Origin: Igneacidithiobacillus sp041146875
GTDB lineage: Bacteria > Pseudomonadota > Gammaproteobacteria > Acidithiobacillales > Acidithiobacillaceae
DNA length: 64,000 nt
Assembly (NCBI RefSeq): GCF_041146875.1
Contig: NZ_JBFRXP010000004.1
Coordinates: 1 to 64,000 of the forward strand
Reading direction: 5' to 3'
Below, one piece after another: positions 1-8,187 of this stretch. The position numbers and the translations under genes are program-made. Under the pieces are notes generated by a model that searched no databases, was not told the DNA's origin, and saw nothing but the letters and a program-made list of their open reading frames with translations. Numbering within the stretch: the stretch's first letter is position 1; every line of letters begins with the position of its first letter.

Positions 1-38
1 GCCACCACAGACGTTTTCGAAAATAGGCGCTGAAACCC

Positions 39-1112
39 CTATGAATGCTGGGGTGGCATTACGAATTTGACGATTTTTGCCGTTGAACTGTCGAACTCGG
101 GTGGGCCATAACCAAAATATCCACCGGTTGCGGTACTTCCTTCACCAGATGCGCCGGACTTCTCATAATCAACACCGCCAGCGATTGACCAATTGGGTGT
201 GATATAATATGCCCCGTGGATCATGGCACTAATATCATAGGAGCTCTGTGTGGTACCAAACTGTGCGTTCTTGGGTGTGTACATATATTGCACTTCCGGT
301 GTTACCGTGAAGCTGCTACCGCTGTAAGTATAATATGCGCCGTACAAGTCACTATTGTCGTAAACTAGAGAACCATCAACATAGCCATTCTTGGAGAAGG
401 CTAAGGACGTAAGATCGCTCACAGTCCCGGTATGTCCAGTATTTCCGGCGGCATAAATTGACAATGAGTTATCTGTATTGATTGCGTAGGTTAGCAATCC
501 AGAAATGACGTTGTAACGATTGGAGAAATATCCGTCATTCCAAGAAAGAGAAGCTGAGACTGGCCCCATCGAGTAATTCACCTGAACGCCTCGACTATAA
601 GAGGGTTGAATGGTCCAGGGAAATCCACCCTCAATATTCATGCGGTTGAAGTCAAGCGTGCCCGTGTAGCCAAGAAGCGTAGGGAGCTGCCCGATGCTGA
701 TCGAAAAATCGGAGCTTGGTACTACCGAAACATAGGCCTCGGGGAGCGCGGTAAAGTCCTTGATCGCTGTGCTAGCCGAGTGGAAAGGCTGTCCAAGATT
801 GGGGAAATTGTAGGCACCCGCAATAAGGTTGAACTGAACTAATCCAGTGGACTTATTGATCATTACGAGACCATTGGTGATGCCTGCTCCGAAGTTCTTG
901 CTGTTTAAACCACTCCCTGGCGCAGACGGGTTTGTCTGTGCGAAACCCATAACGGATGCTACACCTTGCACATCTATGGTACCGACAGGGCCAGCATCTA
1001 CTTTAATTGGTGCAGGAATAGAAAAGCCGGCGGCAAAAGCCGTACTGGATACCGCGAAAACCGTGGTAGCTGAAAGTTTGGTGAGTAACTTGGTTGTATT
1101 GCGAAGTGACAT
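39..1112 (-). CDS. Outer-membrane beta-barrel porin (OmpL/BBP2-like), probable amide porin
   Basis: Predicted outer-membrane channel of 357 residues. Residues 1-27 form a signal peptide ending in Ala-Phe-Ala-Ala. The rest alternates polar and aromatic residues as in beta strands, with a motif around NDGYFSNRYN that I associate with the BBP2/OmpL-like porin family. The start is supported by AGGAGG seven bases upstream. It is divergent from the NCS1 permease/formamidase operon. In Methylophilus the formamidase locus also includes a porin (FmdC), so uptake of short amides across the outer membrane is a reasonable inference. The C-terminus is odd: it ends VMPPQHS rather than with the aromatic residue expected for BAM recognition, so the last few codons may be frameshifted or added. 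Family is fairly sure; substrate is inferred. Confidence 0.75.
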   Translation of the reverse strand: MSLRNTTKLLTKLSATTVFAVSSTAFAAGFSIPAPIKVDAGPVGTIDVQGVASVMGFAQTNPSAPGSGLNSKNFGAGITNGLVMINKSTGLVQFNLIAGAYNFPNLGQPFHSASTAIKDFTALPEAYVSVVPSSDFSISIGQLPTLLGYTGTLDFNRMNIEGGFPWTIQPSYSRGVQVNYSMGPVSASLSWNDGYFSNRYNVISGLLTYAINTDNSLSIYAAGNTGHTGTVSDLTSLAFSKNGYVDGSLVYDNSDLYGAYYTYSGSSFTVTPEVQYMYTPKNAQFGTTQSSYDISAMIHGAYYITPNWSIAGGVDYEKSGASGEGSTATGGYFGYGPPEFDSSTAKIVKFVMPPQHS

Positions 1113-1251
1113 GTAGAAGCCTCCTTGGCTAGTTGTTCAGGCAAGACATTAAACATATTGTGCCAACAATACAAAGATGCTCGTTGCGCCTTTACTACAA
1201 GATGTTGTAAATAATTTTTGCTTTTAAGTCCGATGCTGATCCGCTATGTTG

Positions 1252-1268
1252 TGCACCAAACATGTGCG
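1252..1268. promoter_or_regulatory. Degenerate NtrC-like enhancer site (distal)
   Basis: The left half TGCACCA matches the NtrC consensus exactly. The right half (ATGTGCG) keeps only the TGC core. Its centre lies 42 bp, four helical turns, from the better site near 1302. That phasing suits co-operative binding of an enhancer protein upstream of the sigma-54 promoter. Weak taken alone. Confidence 0.4.
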
Positions 1269-1293
1269 TCCTGCCCTATGCCAGTGCGCGCTT

Positions 1294-1310
1294 CTCACCA
1301 GCGTGGTGCT
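1294..1310. promoter_or_regulatory. NtrC-like enhancer site (proximal)
   Basis: CACCA-GCG-TGGTG is a perfect inverted repeat with a 3-bp spacer. With its flank (TCACCAGCGTGGTGCT) it closely follows the enteric NtrC consensus TGCACCA-N3-TGGTGCA. It sits about 40 bp upstream of the -24 element of the sigma-54 promoter and would be an activator site for nitrogen limitation. Binding by NtrC itself is inferred; another bEBP could use it. Confidence 0.55.
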
Positions 1311-1339
1311 GATTTGATAAAAACAGATCAAAGAAACAA

Positions 1340-1355
1340 TGGCACGAAACATGCT
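1340..1355 (+). promoter_or_regulatory. Sigma-54 (RpoN) promoter of the permease-formamidase operon
   Basis: TGGCACG-AAAC-ATGCT matches the -24/-12 consensus TGGCACG-N4-TTGCW with one mismatch (A for the first T). It has the exact GG-to-GC spacing required by RpoN. The predicted transcript would start near 1366, just upstream of the GGAGG ribosome site at 1379. Together with the NtrC-like sites this points to induction under nitrogen starvation. Confidence 0.7.
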
Positions 1356-1388
1356 TGAATCTAAGGGTTACCAACTTTGGAGGACAAA

Positions 1389-3053
1389 ATGGTGAGCACA
1401 GTTCAATCCGTTGTGAAAAAATCCGAAAAAAGAACCTTCGGTGGTTTGGTAAATAACCCGGTTCTCGAAGACTACTCTTTGCGTTATGCCCCATCTAGCT
1501 TCCGCAAATGGTCAGAGTATGCAGTTGCCATGGCTGCGCTTGGCGGAATTGCCTACATGGCGGACCAGGCTATCGGTGGGTCACTCGCGATACAGTTCGG
1601 CTTTACCAACGCCTTTTGGGGCATTCTTACAGCAGCGCTTATCATATTTTTGACGGGAATACCAATTGCATATTACTCCGCAAAATACAACGTTGATGTT
1701 GATTTGTTGACGCGTGGTGCAGGGTTCGGATACCTTGGCTCTACGATCACATCGGTAATCTATGCGTCATTTACATTTATCTTTTTCGCCTTGGAAGGGT
1801 CAGTTATGTCTCAGGCGATGAATGTGTTTTTCGGCGTGCCTTTGGCTGCTGCATATGCTATTTCTTCGCTCATAATCATCCCATTGGTTGTTTTCGGAAT
1901 GACATTATTGTCGGTGTTGCAGAAGTGGACACAACCGTTGTGGATTTCATTGCTGATCATTCCCGTGGTTGCTGTGTTGATTAAGGATCCCTCTTCGGTA
2001 GCAGCGTGGACCAGTTTTGCTGGAAAATCTCCGAGCGGATCAGGTTTCAACCCACTGTTGTATGGGTCTGCGGCAGGAATAGCGCTTTCACTTATCGCTC
2101 AGATTGGCGAGCAGGCAGATTATCTACGTTTTATGCCGGCGCAAAAAAGCGGTCGTCGTTGGATTTGGTGGCTCGCGGTAATGGCTGCTGGTCCTGGATG
2201 GGTGGTGTTGGGGGCTAGCAAACAGCTGATGGGTTCATTCTTCTCGTCTCTCGCTGTATCACACGGTACCGCCCTTGCTGATGCTAATCAACCTGTGCAT
2301 ATGTACATTGCGGCCTTTCAGTATGTGTTTCCCTATGCTGGCTTGGCTTTGACCGTCGCAGCACTATTCATTTTTCTTTCCCAGATCAAAATCAATGTTA
2401 CGAATGCGTATTCGGGATCTCTTTCGTGGTCAAATTTCTTCTCGCGCGTGACCCACCGTCACCCAGGGCGCGTGGTATATATCTTCTTCAACGTCGGCAT
2501 CGCCTTAGCGTTGATGGAAGGCAACATGTTCTCCATACTGGGTACGATACTTGGCTTCTATTCAAACGTCGCGGTAGCGTGGATAGGGGCTGTGGTGGCT
2601 GATTTGGTTATCAATAAGCCCCTGCTGAAACTTAGTCCTTCCTATCTAGAATTCAAAAGGGCACATTTGTACAACTTCAACCCAGTTGGTTTTGGTGCCA
2701 TGGTGATTGCGTCTGCTATCTCTGTAGCTGCATTTTTCGGAGCATTCGGCCCTTGGGGAGAGTCTTTCAGTGCATTCATTGCATTGTTCATAGCCTTTAC
2801 ACTCTCTCCAATCATTGCCGTAATCACCAAGGGAAAGTACTACATAGCTCGTGATCGCCATTACCACGCCGGAACACACCATGACGTACTAAGCTGCACG
2901 AGTTGTGGCTATGAGTACGAAAAAGAAGATATGGCTTGCTGCCCGGCCCACGACGGACCAATCTGCTCGCTGTGTTGCTCTTTGGACACCACTTGCCATG
3001 ATATGTGCAAAGATGTCGGTATGCTGAAAGACATCCCTGTGAAATGTGCGTGA
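1389..3053 (+). CDS. NCS1-family nucleobase/allantoin/amide permease with cysteine-rich tail
   Basis: Inner-membrane symporter of the NCS1 (cytosine/purine/uracil/allantoin) family, 554 residues with about 12 hydrophobic segments. The ATG at 1389 is preferred over the upstream in-frame TTG because GGAGG lies five bases before it. After the last membrane helix (about residue 475) comes an unusual cytoplasmic tail with ten cysteines, including CTSCG, ACCP, ICSLCC and CHDMC, plus histidines. It looks like a metal-binding or redox module. Typical NCS1 carriers are about 450-490 residues and lack it. I recall similar tails on NCS1-like sensor proteins, but cannot verify that here. First gene of the sigma-54 operon, 33 bp ahead of formamidase, so short amides or a related nitrogen compound are the likely substrate. 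Confidence 0.82.
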   Translation: MVSTVQSVVKKSEKRTFGGLVNNPVLEDYSLRYAPSSFRKWSEYAVAMAALGGIAYMADQAIGGSLAIQFGFTNAFWGILTAALIIFLTGIPIAYYSAKYNVDVDLLTRGAGFGYLGSTITSVIYASFTFIFFALEGSVMSQAMNVFFGVPLAAAYAISSLIIIPLVVFGMTLLSVLQKWTQPLWISLLIIPVVAVLIKDPSSVAAWTSFAGKSPSGSGFNPLLYGSAAGIALSLIAQIGEQADYLRFMPAQKSGRRWIWWLAVMAAGPGWVVLGASKQLMGSFFSSLAVSHGTALADANQPVHMYIAAFQYVFPYAGLALTVAALFIFLSQIKINVTNAYSGSLSWSNFFSRVTHRHPGRVVYIFFNVGIALALMEGNMFSILGTILGFYSNVAVAWIGAVVADLVINKPLLKLSPSYLEFKRAHLYNFNPVGFGAMVIASAISVAAFFGAFGPWGESFSAFIALFIAFTLSPIIAVITKGKYYIARDRHYHAGTHHDVLSCTSCGYEYEKEDMACCPAHDGPICSLCCSLDTTCHDMCKDVGMLKDIPVKCA

Positions 3054-3086
3054 ACGTGTAAACTGGCGTTATTTGGAGGATTGCAA

Positions 3087-4313
3087 ATGCCCGAAACACT
3101 TGTAAAAGTTGATCTTGAACAATCGCCATACGAGAATGAAATGGTTCATAACCGATGGCATCCAGACATTCCAATGGCGGTCTGGGTCAAGCCGGGAGAC
3201 GAGTTTGTTTTGGAGACGTACGATTGGACTGGCGGCTACATCAAAAACAATGATTGCGCTGATGATGTGCGTGATATTGATTTGAGTACCGTACATTTTC
3301 TTTCTGGACCTGTGGGCGTAGAGGGTGCAGAGGCTGGTGACCTTCTAATGGTCGATATTCTCGATATTGGTGCCAAAAGTGACAGTCTTTGGGGATTTAA
3401 TGGATTCTTCAGTAAGAAAAACGGTGGTGGTTTTCTCACTGAGCACTTTCCCAGCGCACAAAAGTCCATTTGGGACTTTCATGGGATGTTCACTAGCTCG
3501 CGCCATATTCCTGGCGTAAATTTCGCCGGTCTTATCCATCCTGGCTTAATAGGCTGTTTGCCCGACCAGCCAACCTTGGATATGTGGAATGAAAGAGAGG
3601 TAGATTTTATTGCGAGTGATCCAGAGCGTGTTCCCCCGCTGGCGAATCCACCATTTGCCAAGACTGCGCACATGGGAAAGTTGACTGGTGAAGCTCGGGA
3701 TAAGGCAGCTGCGGAAGGAGCGCGTACAGTTCCTCCGCGAGAGCATGGAGGAAATTGCGATATCAAGGATCTGTCTCGCGGTGCTCGGGTATTTTTTCCT
3801 GTATACGTAGATGGTGCTGGCCTCTCGGTTGGTGACCTGCACTTCAGTCAGGGCGACGGGGAAATTACTTTCTGTGGTGCGATTGAGATGGCCGGGTGGA
3901 TTCACATGCGTGTCAATCTTGTAAAGGGCGGAATGAAAAAATACGGGATAAGGAATCCTATATTCAAGCCTAGCCCAATTACTCCAACATATAAAGACTA
4001 TTTGATATTTGAAGGAATATCCGTAGATGAGTCTGGAAAGCAGCATTATCTCGACGTCCATGTGGCGTATCGACAGGCTTGCTTGAATGCAATCGAGTAC
4101 CTTAAAAAATTTGGTTACTCGGGGGCGCAGGCATATTCCATACTTGGCACTGCACCTGTGCAGGGACACATTAGCGGGGTCGTCGATATTCCCAATGCCT
4201 GCGCGACATTGTGGCTACCGACGGAAATCTTTGATTTCGATATAAATCCGTGTGCCAATGGCCCAGTGAAACAGGTATCCGGCGATGTAGATTTGCCATT
4301 GTCAGTTGACTAA
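3087..4313 (+). CDS. fmdA: Formamidase (FmdA/AmdA family)
   Basis: Cytoplasmic hydrolase converting formamide (possibly acetamide) to the acid and ammonia. It has 408 residues, the usual FmdA_AmdA length. Family features include an N-terminal region with NRWHPDIPMAVWVKPGD, a FAGLIHPGLIG segment and the PREHGGNCDIKDLSRG segment, where the conserved His-Gly-Gly-Asn-Cys-Asp is found. ATG 3087 follows GGAGG by seven bases and is chosen over an upstream TTG. It is co-transcribed with the permease and followed by fmdB, the same pairing as in the Methylophilus fmd locus. This family is unrelated to the Cys-Glu-Lys amidases AmiE and AmiF downstream, so the island encodes two independent chemistries for the same substrates. 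Confidence 0.93.
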   Translation: MPETLVKVDLEQSPYENEMVHNRWHPDIPMAVWVKPGDEFVLETYDWTGGYIKNNDCADDVRDIDLSTVHFLSGPVGVEGAEAGDLLMVDILDIGAKSDSLWGFNGFFSKKNGGGFLTEHFPSAQKSIWDFHGMFTSSRHIPGVNFAGLIHPGLIGCLPDQPTLDMWNEREVDFIASDPERVPPLANPPFAKTAHMGKLTGEARDKAAAEGARTVPPREHGGNCDIKDLSRGARVFFPVYVDGAGLSVGDLHFSQGDGEITFCGAIEMAGWIHMRVNLVKGGMKKYGIRNPIFKPSPITPTYKDYLIFEGISVDESGKQHYLDVHVAYRQACLNAIEYLKKFGYSGAQAYSILGTAPVQGHISGVVDIPNACATLWLPTEIFDFDINPCANGPVKQVSGDVDLPLSVD

Positions 4314-4373
4314 CTCGCTTTCGGGGTGCTTTCAGTAGGGATGTGGATTGCGCCCCATTTCGGAGAACTGCGT

Positions 4374-4718
4374 ATGCCTCTATATGAATTTGAATGTACT
4401 CGTTGCGGCTCATTTCAATTGCTACGCCCTATGAATGAACGGAACGAAAATTGCTCATGCCCATCTTGTGGAAATCTTGTTTCCCGCATAGCAATCTCCG
4501 CACCAGCACTTTCTTTGCTGTCCAAGCAGCAACGTAGCGCGCACGCCACTAATGAGAAATCACGGCACGAGCCATCGATGTCGGCAGATATTCAGACGCG
4601 TTCAAGACACCCTACAGGTTGTGGTTGTTGCAATGGTAAGAAGAGTTTGTTGTCACCTATTCAGTCCGACTCTCCTAAAGGATTTCCTGGTAAGAGGCCG
4701 TGGATGATTAGTCACTAA
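4374..4718 (+). CDS. fmdB: FmdB-type zinc-ribbon putative regulator
   Basis: Small protein (114 residues) opening with MPLYEFECTRCG and a second CPSCG pair, the four-cysteine zinc ribbon of the FmdB/CxxC_CxxC_SSSS family. The C-terminal half is low complexity, with another Cys cluster (GCGCC) near residues 83-87. ATG 4374 is chosen because GGAG lies eight bases before it and the family always begins at this MPLYE-like sequence. In methylotrophs FmdB was proposed to regulate formamidase; its biochemical role is not settled. It is placed 60 bp after fmdA and probably shares its transcript. Confidence 0.85.
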   Translation: MPLYEFECTRCGSFQLLRPMNERNENCSCPSCGNLVSRIAISAPALSLLSKQQRSAHATNEKSRHEPSMSADIQTRSRHPTGCGCCNGKKSLLSPIQSDSPKGFPGKRPWMISH

Positions 4719-4761
4719 ATGCCTAATCTAATTTTTTTGAATAGTCACATATAGAAGATTG

Positions 4762-5154
4762 ATGACAGATGGAATTATGATTGGAACATTTGCTTACATA
4801 GGTTTGTTCGCCATACTTGGAGCATGGGCCCGGTACGGGCAGACGTTGTTGGTACAGACGGTGCTCGGTAGAAATTTTCCCTGGGCTACCTTGAGCATTA
4901 ATGTCATGGGTTGTTTTATCATGGGGTTTTTATTCTTTGAAACTCTGGAACGTATTTCCCTCAGTCCAGAGCTACGCACAGGAATGCTCACTGGAGGACT
5001 CGGCGCCTATACCACGTTTTCCACTTTTTCCCTAGAAACTCTGGTGCTCTTTGAAAATGGCGAGCCAGTGAAGGGCCTGCTATATATGTTTGCTTCATTG
5101 TTTCTTTGTGTAGTAGCGGCTTTTGCCGGTGCCTGGATCTCGCGCAGTATTTGA
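4762..5154 (+). CDS. crcB: Fluoride channel CrcB/FluC
   Basis: Small inner-membrane fluoride-specific channel (130 residues, four hydrophobic helices) that lowers cytoplasmic fluoride; Fluc proteins work as antiparallel dimers. Family motifs are visible: ARYG in helix 1, TLSINVMGCFIMGF in helix 2, and the GLGAYTTFSTFSLE pore segment in helix 3 with its Thr-Thr-Phe-Ser-Thr-Phe track. The first glycine pair of the usual GGxxGxxxR motif is replaced by Ala-Ile. ATG 4762 is used; 4777 is an alternative. There is no room upstream for a crcB riboswitch. The position between amidases is unusual: fluoroacetamide hydrolysis, or simply HF entry at low pH, could explain it, but that is speculation. Confidence 0.9.
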   Translation: MTDGIMIGTFAYIGLFAILGAWARYGQTLLVQTVLGRNFPWATLSINVMGCFIMGFLFFETLERISLSPELRTGMLTGGLGAYTTFSTFSLETLVLFENGEPVKGLLYMFASLFLCVVAAFAGAWISRSI

Positions 5155-5164
5155 GAGGTGGAGG

Positions 5165-5485
5165 ATGACGACCGTATCGGTAGTACGCATTTATATCAAA
5201 GAGGGTGACAAGTACGACGGGCACAATCTTATGGAAGAGATCTTTCGTATTCTGCATGACGAATATAAAGTGCATGGCGTAACGGTGTTTCGTGGTATCG
5301 CCGGGTTTGGTAGCAAAGGGATCGTGCGTGCTGATGATATCTTGCGCCTGAACGTACACCTGCCTCTGGTGCTCGAGTTTTTTGACGAGCCGGAGACCGT
5401 AAATGCCGTCATGCCTCAGTTGCAAAAATTAGTCCCTGCGAATCATGTGTTGCGCTGGGACGCGCAGTGTGGATGTCCGTCTTAG
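5165..5485 (+). CDS. DUF190 (CrcB-associated) protein
   Basis: Cytoplasmic protein of 106 residues belonging to DUF190, a PII-like fold often encoded next to crcB. Recognisable segments are VRIYIKEGDKYDGHNL at the N-terminus and HGVTVFRGIAGFGS in the middle, followed by the LVLEFFDEPETVNAVMP strand-helix unit. The GAGGTGGAGG ribosome site overlaps the end of crcB, and the start lies 10 bp after the crcB stop, so translation is probably coupled. The function is unknown; a regulatory or sensory role for the channel is a guess from gene pairing. Confidence 0.88.
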   Translation: MTTVSVVRIYIKEGDKYDGHNLMEEIFRILHDEYKVHGVTVFRGIAGFGSKGIVRADDILRLNVHLPLVLEFFDEPETVNAVMPQLQKLVPANHVLRWDAQCGCPS

Positions 5486-5555
5486 GCCATGATTCGTATA
5501 TTAGATACGCCAAGTAATCCAACTTATTGCACAGTATTTAAATAAAGGAGCCTCA

Positions 5556-6599
5556 ATGCGTCATGGTGATATTTCGTCCAGTGCAGATACCGTCGGCGTT
5601 GCCGTCGTCAACTACAAGATGCCGCGTCTGCATACCAAGGCCGACGTTCTGGACAATGCCCGCAAGATCGCAGACATGGTCGTGGGTATGAAGCAGGGCC
5701 TGCCGGGCATGGACCTTGTCATTTTCCCCGAGTATAGCACCCATGGGATCATGTACGACCCGAAAGAAATGTACGAAACAGCCTCAACCGTTCCGGGCGA
5801 AGAGACCGAAATCTTTTCTGCCGCCTGCCGTAAGGCGAAGACCTGGGGCGTGTTCTCCCTGACGGGCGAGTGTCACGAGGAGCACCCGAACAAGGCACCG
5901 TACAACACGCTGACCCTGATCAACGATCAGGGTGAAATCGTGCAGAAGTACCGCAAGATCATGCCATGGTGCCCGATCGAAGGCTGGTATCCCGGCGGCA
6001 AGACCTACGTGAGCGAAGGCCCCAAGGGAATGATGGTCAGCCTGATCATCTGTGACGACGGCAACTATCCTGAAATCTGGCGCGATTGCGCCATGAAGGG
6101 CGCCGAACTGATCGTTCGTTGCCAAGGGTACATGTATCCGGCCAAAGACCAGCAGGTGCTGGTCGCAAAAGCCATGGCCTGGATGAACAACACCTATGTT
6201 GCCGTCGCCAATGCGACGGGCTTCGATGGCGTGTACTCCTATTTCGGCCATTCGGCCATCGTCGGTTTCGACGGTCGCACACTCGGTGAGTGCGGTGAAG
6301 AGGAATACGGCATCCAGTACGCCGAATTGTCCGTTTCCCAGATTCGCGACGCGCGCAAAAACTGGCAGAGCCAGAACCACCTCTACAAGCTGCTGCACCG
6401 CGGTTACACCGGCATGATCAATTCCGGCGACGACATGAACGGCGCTGGCGAATGCCCTTACGAGTTCTACAAGACCTGGATCACCGATCCAGCGAAGGCA
6501 CGTGAAAACGTCGAGAAGATCACGCGCTCGACACCCGGCACGGCCGAATGCCCGATCCAGGGCATTCCGAACGAGCAGGATCTGGGCGGCCACAAATAA
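5556..6599 (+). CDS. amiE: Aliphatic amidase (acylamide amidohydrolase)
   Basis: Hydrolyses short aliphatic amides (acetamide, propionamide, acrylamide) to the carboxylate and ammonia in the cytoplasm. It is a 347-residue nitrilase-superfamily enzyme, matching Pseudomonas AmiE in length. The catalytic triad is intact at the same numbers known for AmiE: Glu59 (FPEYS), Lys134 (KYRKIMPW) and Cys166 (IICDDGNYPE). AAAGGAG lies a few bases before the ATG. From here the sequence becomes clearly more GC-rich than the fmd genes just upstream, suggesting a different origin for this block. It is the first gene of the second half of the island, followed 93 bp later by a permease. Confidence 0.95.
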   Translation: MRHGDISSSADTVGVAVVNYKMPRLHTKADVLDNARKIADMVVGMKQGLPGMDLVIFPEYSTHGIMYDPKEMYETASTVPGEETEIFSAACRKAKTWGVFSLTGECHEEHPNKAPYNTLTLINDQGEIVQKYRKIMPWCPIEGWYPGGKTYVSEGPKGMMVSLIICDDGNYPEIWRDCAMKGAELIVRCQGYMYPAKDQQVLVAKAMAWMNNTYVAVANATGFDGVYSYFGHSAIVGFDGRTLGECGEEEYGIQYAELSVSQIRDARKNWQSQNHLYKLLHRGYTGMINSGDDMNGAGECPYEFYKTWITDPAKARENVEKITRSTPGTAECPIQGIPNEQDLGGHK

Positions 6600-6692
6600 G
6601 GCAACTCACCTCCGACACTTGAGCATGGCGGGTGCGACGTTGCCACAACCGAGCACCCTGAATCGAACAAGGATTAAGTAAGGAATAATCAA

Positions 6693-8063
6693 ATGAGCCA
6701 AGAACATGATGCCAGCCTGAAAAAAGGCGGCGAACATCACTACGGTGAGCATTTGGTCGAAGAGGTCAAGCACATCGAAGAAGAAGTTGAACATACCCTG
6801 GGCAAGGAATACGAGCATACCGCCGTTCCCATGTCCGCCCGTCGCAGCATGTTCTCTGTGAGCATGGTCTGGATGGGGTTCCCGATGATCATTACCGGCG
6901 CGATGACCGGTTCGCTCCTCGTACTCGGCATGGGCTTCACCAGTGCCTTGTGGGCCATGCTGATCGGTAACCTGATCATGCTCGGCTACGTTGGTCTGCT
7001 GGGCCTGCTGGGCACCAAGAAAGGCTTCAACTTCGCGCTGCTCGCCAGCATCGTATTCGGTCGCAAGGGCTACGCTCTGGCGTCGGGTTTGCTCTCGACC
7101 CTCCTGTTGGGCTGGTTCGCCGTTCAGACGGGTATTGCCGGTTCCCTGATCAGTAGTGCCTATCACATCAATTACGTCGTCATGACCATCATCGCGGGTC
7201 TGCTCTTCATCGGCATCACCTTTGTTGGTGTTCGCGGTCTGCACTGGATCGGCATCATTTCCGCGCCATTGTTTGTCGTGCTCGGTTTGTGGGTCGTGAT
7301 TGATGCGTCCAGCAAGACAACCTTCGACGCGATCATGTCCTACCACGGCAACGATCCGACGCACCTGCTGCCGTTCGGCGTCGGGTTGACCATGGTGATT
7401 GCTCTGTTTGTTGACGCGGGTACCGTAACGCCAGACTTCAACCGCTGGGCCAAGGACAAGAAGAGCTCCCTCGTGGCGACCTTCAGTGCCTTCCCGTTCG
7501 CGAACATGATCGCGATGCTGGTGGGCGGAATCATGACCGCAGCACTCGCCGTACCGAATGCCAACCCATTCGGCCAGGACAACATGTTCGGCTACATGAT
7601 GGCCAGTGGTTCGGGTGTCCTGATGGTGCTTGCCTTCATCTTCCTGCTGGCTAACCTTGGTTCTGTCTGCTCACACTGCCTGTACAACGCCTCTACCGGC
7701 TGGTCACGTATTCTGGGCAGCGAAATGCGCTTGATGGCGGTTGTGCTGGGTGCCATCGGTATCCTCATCGCGGCGACCAACGTCTGGGCCTTCTTCATCC
7801 AGTGGTTGAGCCTGCTCGGTATCATCGTGCCGCCAATCGGCGCCATCATCATCATCGACCAGTACCTCAAGCGTCCGAACTCGCAGGTCACTGCCGACTG
7901 GCGTCCGCTTGCTTTCATCGCATGGGCGGCCGGCTCCGTGGTTGCCTTCATCGTCGAGAAAGCGTTCCCGGGCCTGTCCACCGCTATCTCCTCCGCGTTG
8001 GTCGGTGGGGCGGTGTACTGGATTCTTATGTCTACAGCCACCAAGAAAAACGCGGTGGCCTAA
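6693..8063 (+). CDS. NCS1/CodB-type permease of the amidase cluster
   Basis: Integral membrane carrier of 456 residues with about 12 transmembrane segments, resembling cytosine permease-type NCS1 symporters. The first 45 residues form a hydrophilic, strongly charged and likely helical cytoplasmic extension (HLVEEVKHIEEEVEH). It differs from the first permease in lacking a cysteine-rich tail, in codon usage and in sequence, so the two are not a recent duplication. Lying between amiE and amiF, it probably imports short amides or another nitrogen compound. GTAAGGAATAATCAA precedes the ATG. The next gene or small reading frame starts two bases after its stop. Confidence 0.82.
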   Translation: MSQEHDASLKKGGEHHYGEHLVEEVKHIEEEVEHTLGKEYEHTAVPMSARRSMFSVSMVWMGFPMIITGAMTGSLLVLGMGFTSALWAMLIGNLIMLGYVGLLGLLGTKKGFNFALLASIVFGRKGYALASGLLSTLLLGWFAVQTGIAGSLISSAYHINYVVMTIIAGLLFIGITFVGVRGLHWIGIISAPLFVVLGLWVVIDASSKTTFDAIMSYHGNDPTHLLPFGVGLTMVIALFVDAGTVTPDFNRWAKDKKSSLVATFSAFPFANMIAMLVGGIMTAALAVPNANPFGQDNMFGYMMASGSGVLMVLAFIFLLANLGSVCSHCLYNASTGWSRILGSEMRLMAVVLGAIGILIAATNVWAFFIQWLSLLGIIVPPIGAIIIIDQYLKRPNSQVTADWRPLAFIAWAAGSVVAFIVEKAFPGLSTAISSALVGGAVYWILMSTATKKNAVA

Positions 8064-8064
8064 C

Positions 8065-8187
8065 GTGGCCGCCGTACAGAAAACGGCTGCTGGAACACCG
8101 AATCAACCGGTGTTCCGGGTAGTTGACCAGCCTGATGAGATCGCCCGAAGCCTGAATGGCCTCGGCGTGATCGGGGAGGGCGCATGA
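8065..8187 (+). CDS. Possible 40-residue peptide coupled to amiF
   Basis: A GTG-initiated frame begins one base after the permease stop and ends in TGA overlapping the amiF ATG (ATGA), the layout of translationally coupled genes. The product would be a soluble 40-mer containing FRVVDQPDEIARSLNG. There is no good ribosome site before the GTG, and I recognise no family. It may be a real small protein or just an open intergenic stretch in GC-rich DNA. Confidence 0.3.
   Translation: MAAVQKTAAGTPNQPVFRVVDQPDEIARSLNGLGVIGEGA

Noticed and set aside
1140..1170. Possible sigma-54 promoter for the porin (TTGGCACAATATGTTTAA on the minus strand)
   Set aside because: The -24 element is good but the -12 position has TT instead of GC at the required spacing.
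4719..4761. Fluoride riboswitch upstream of crcB
   Set aside because: Only 43 bp of AT-rich sequence separates fmdB and crcB, and no crcB-motif structure is visible.
5784..6593. Long open frame (269 codons) antisense to amiE, and similar long antisense frames opposite hemY, the macroglobulin gene and the amiF region
   Set aside because: Shadow frames from GC-rich codon bias. The products are low complexity, and the opposite strand encodes well-recognised enzymes.
6620..6660. Sigma-54-like TGGCGGGTGCGACGTTGC before the second permease
   Set aside because: Spacing between the GG and GC elements is three bases too long.
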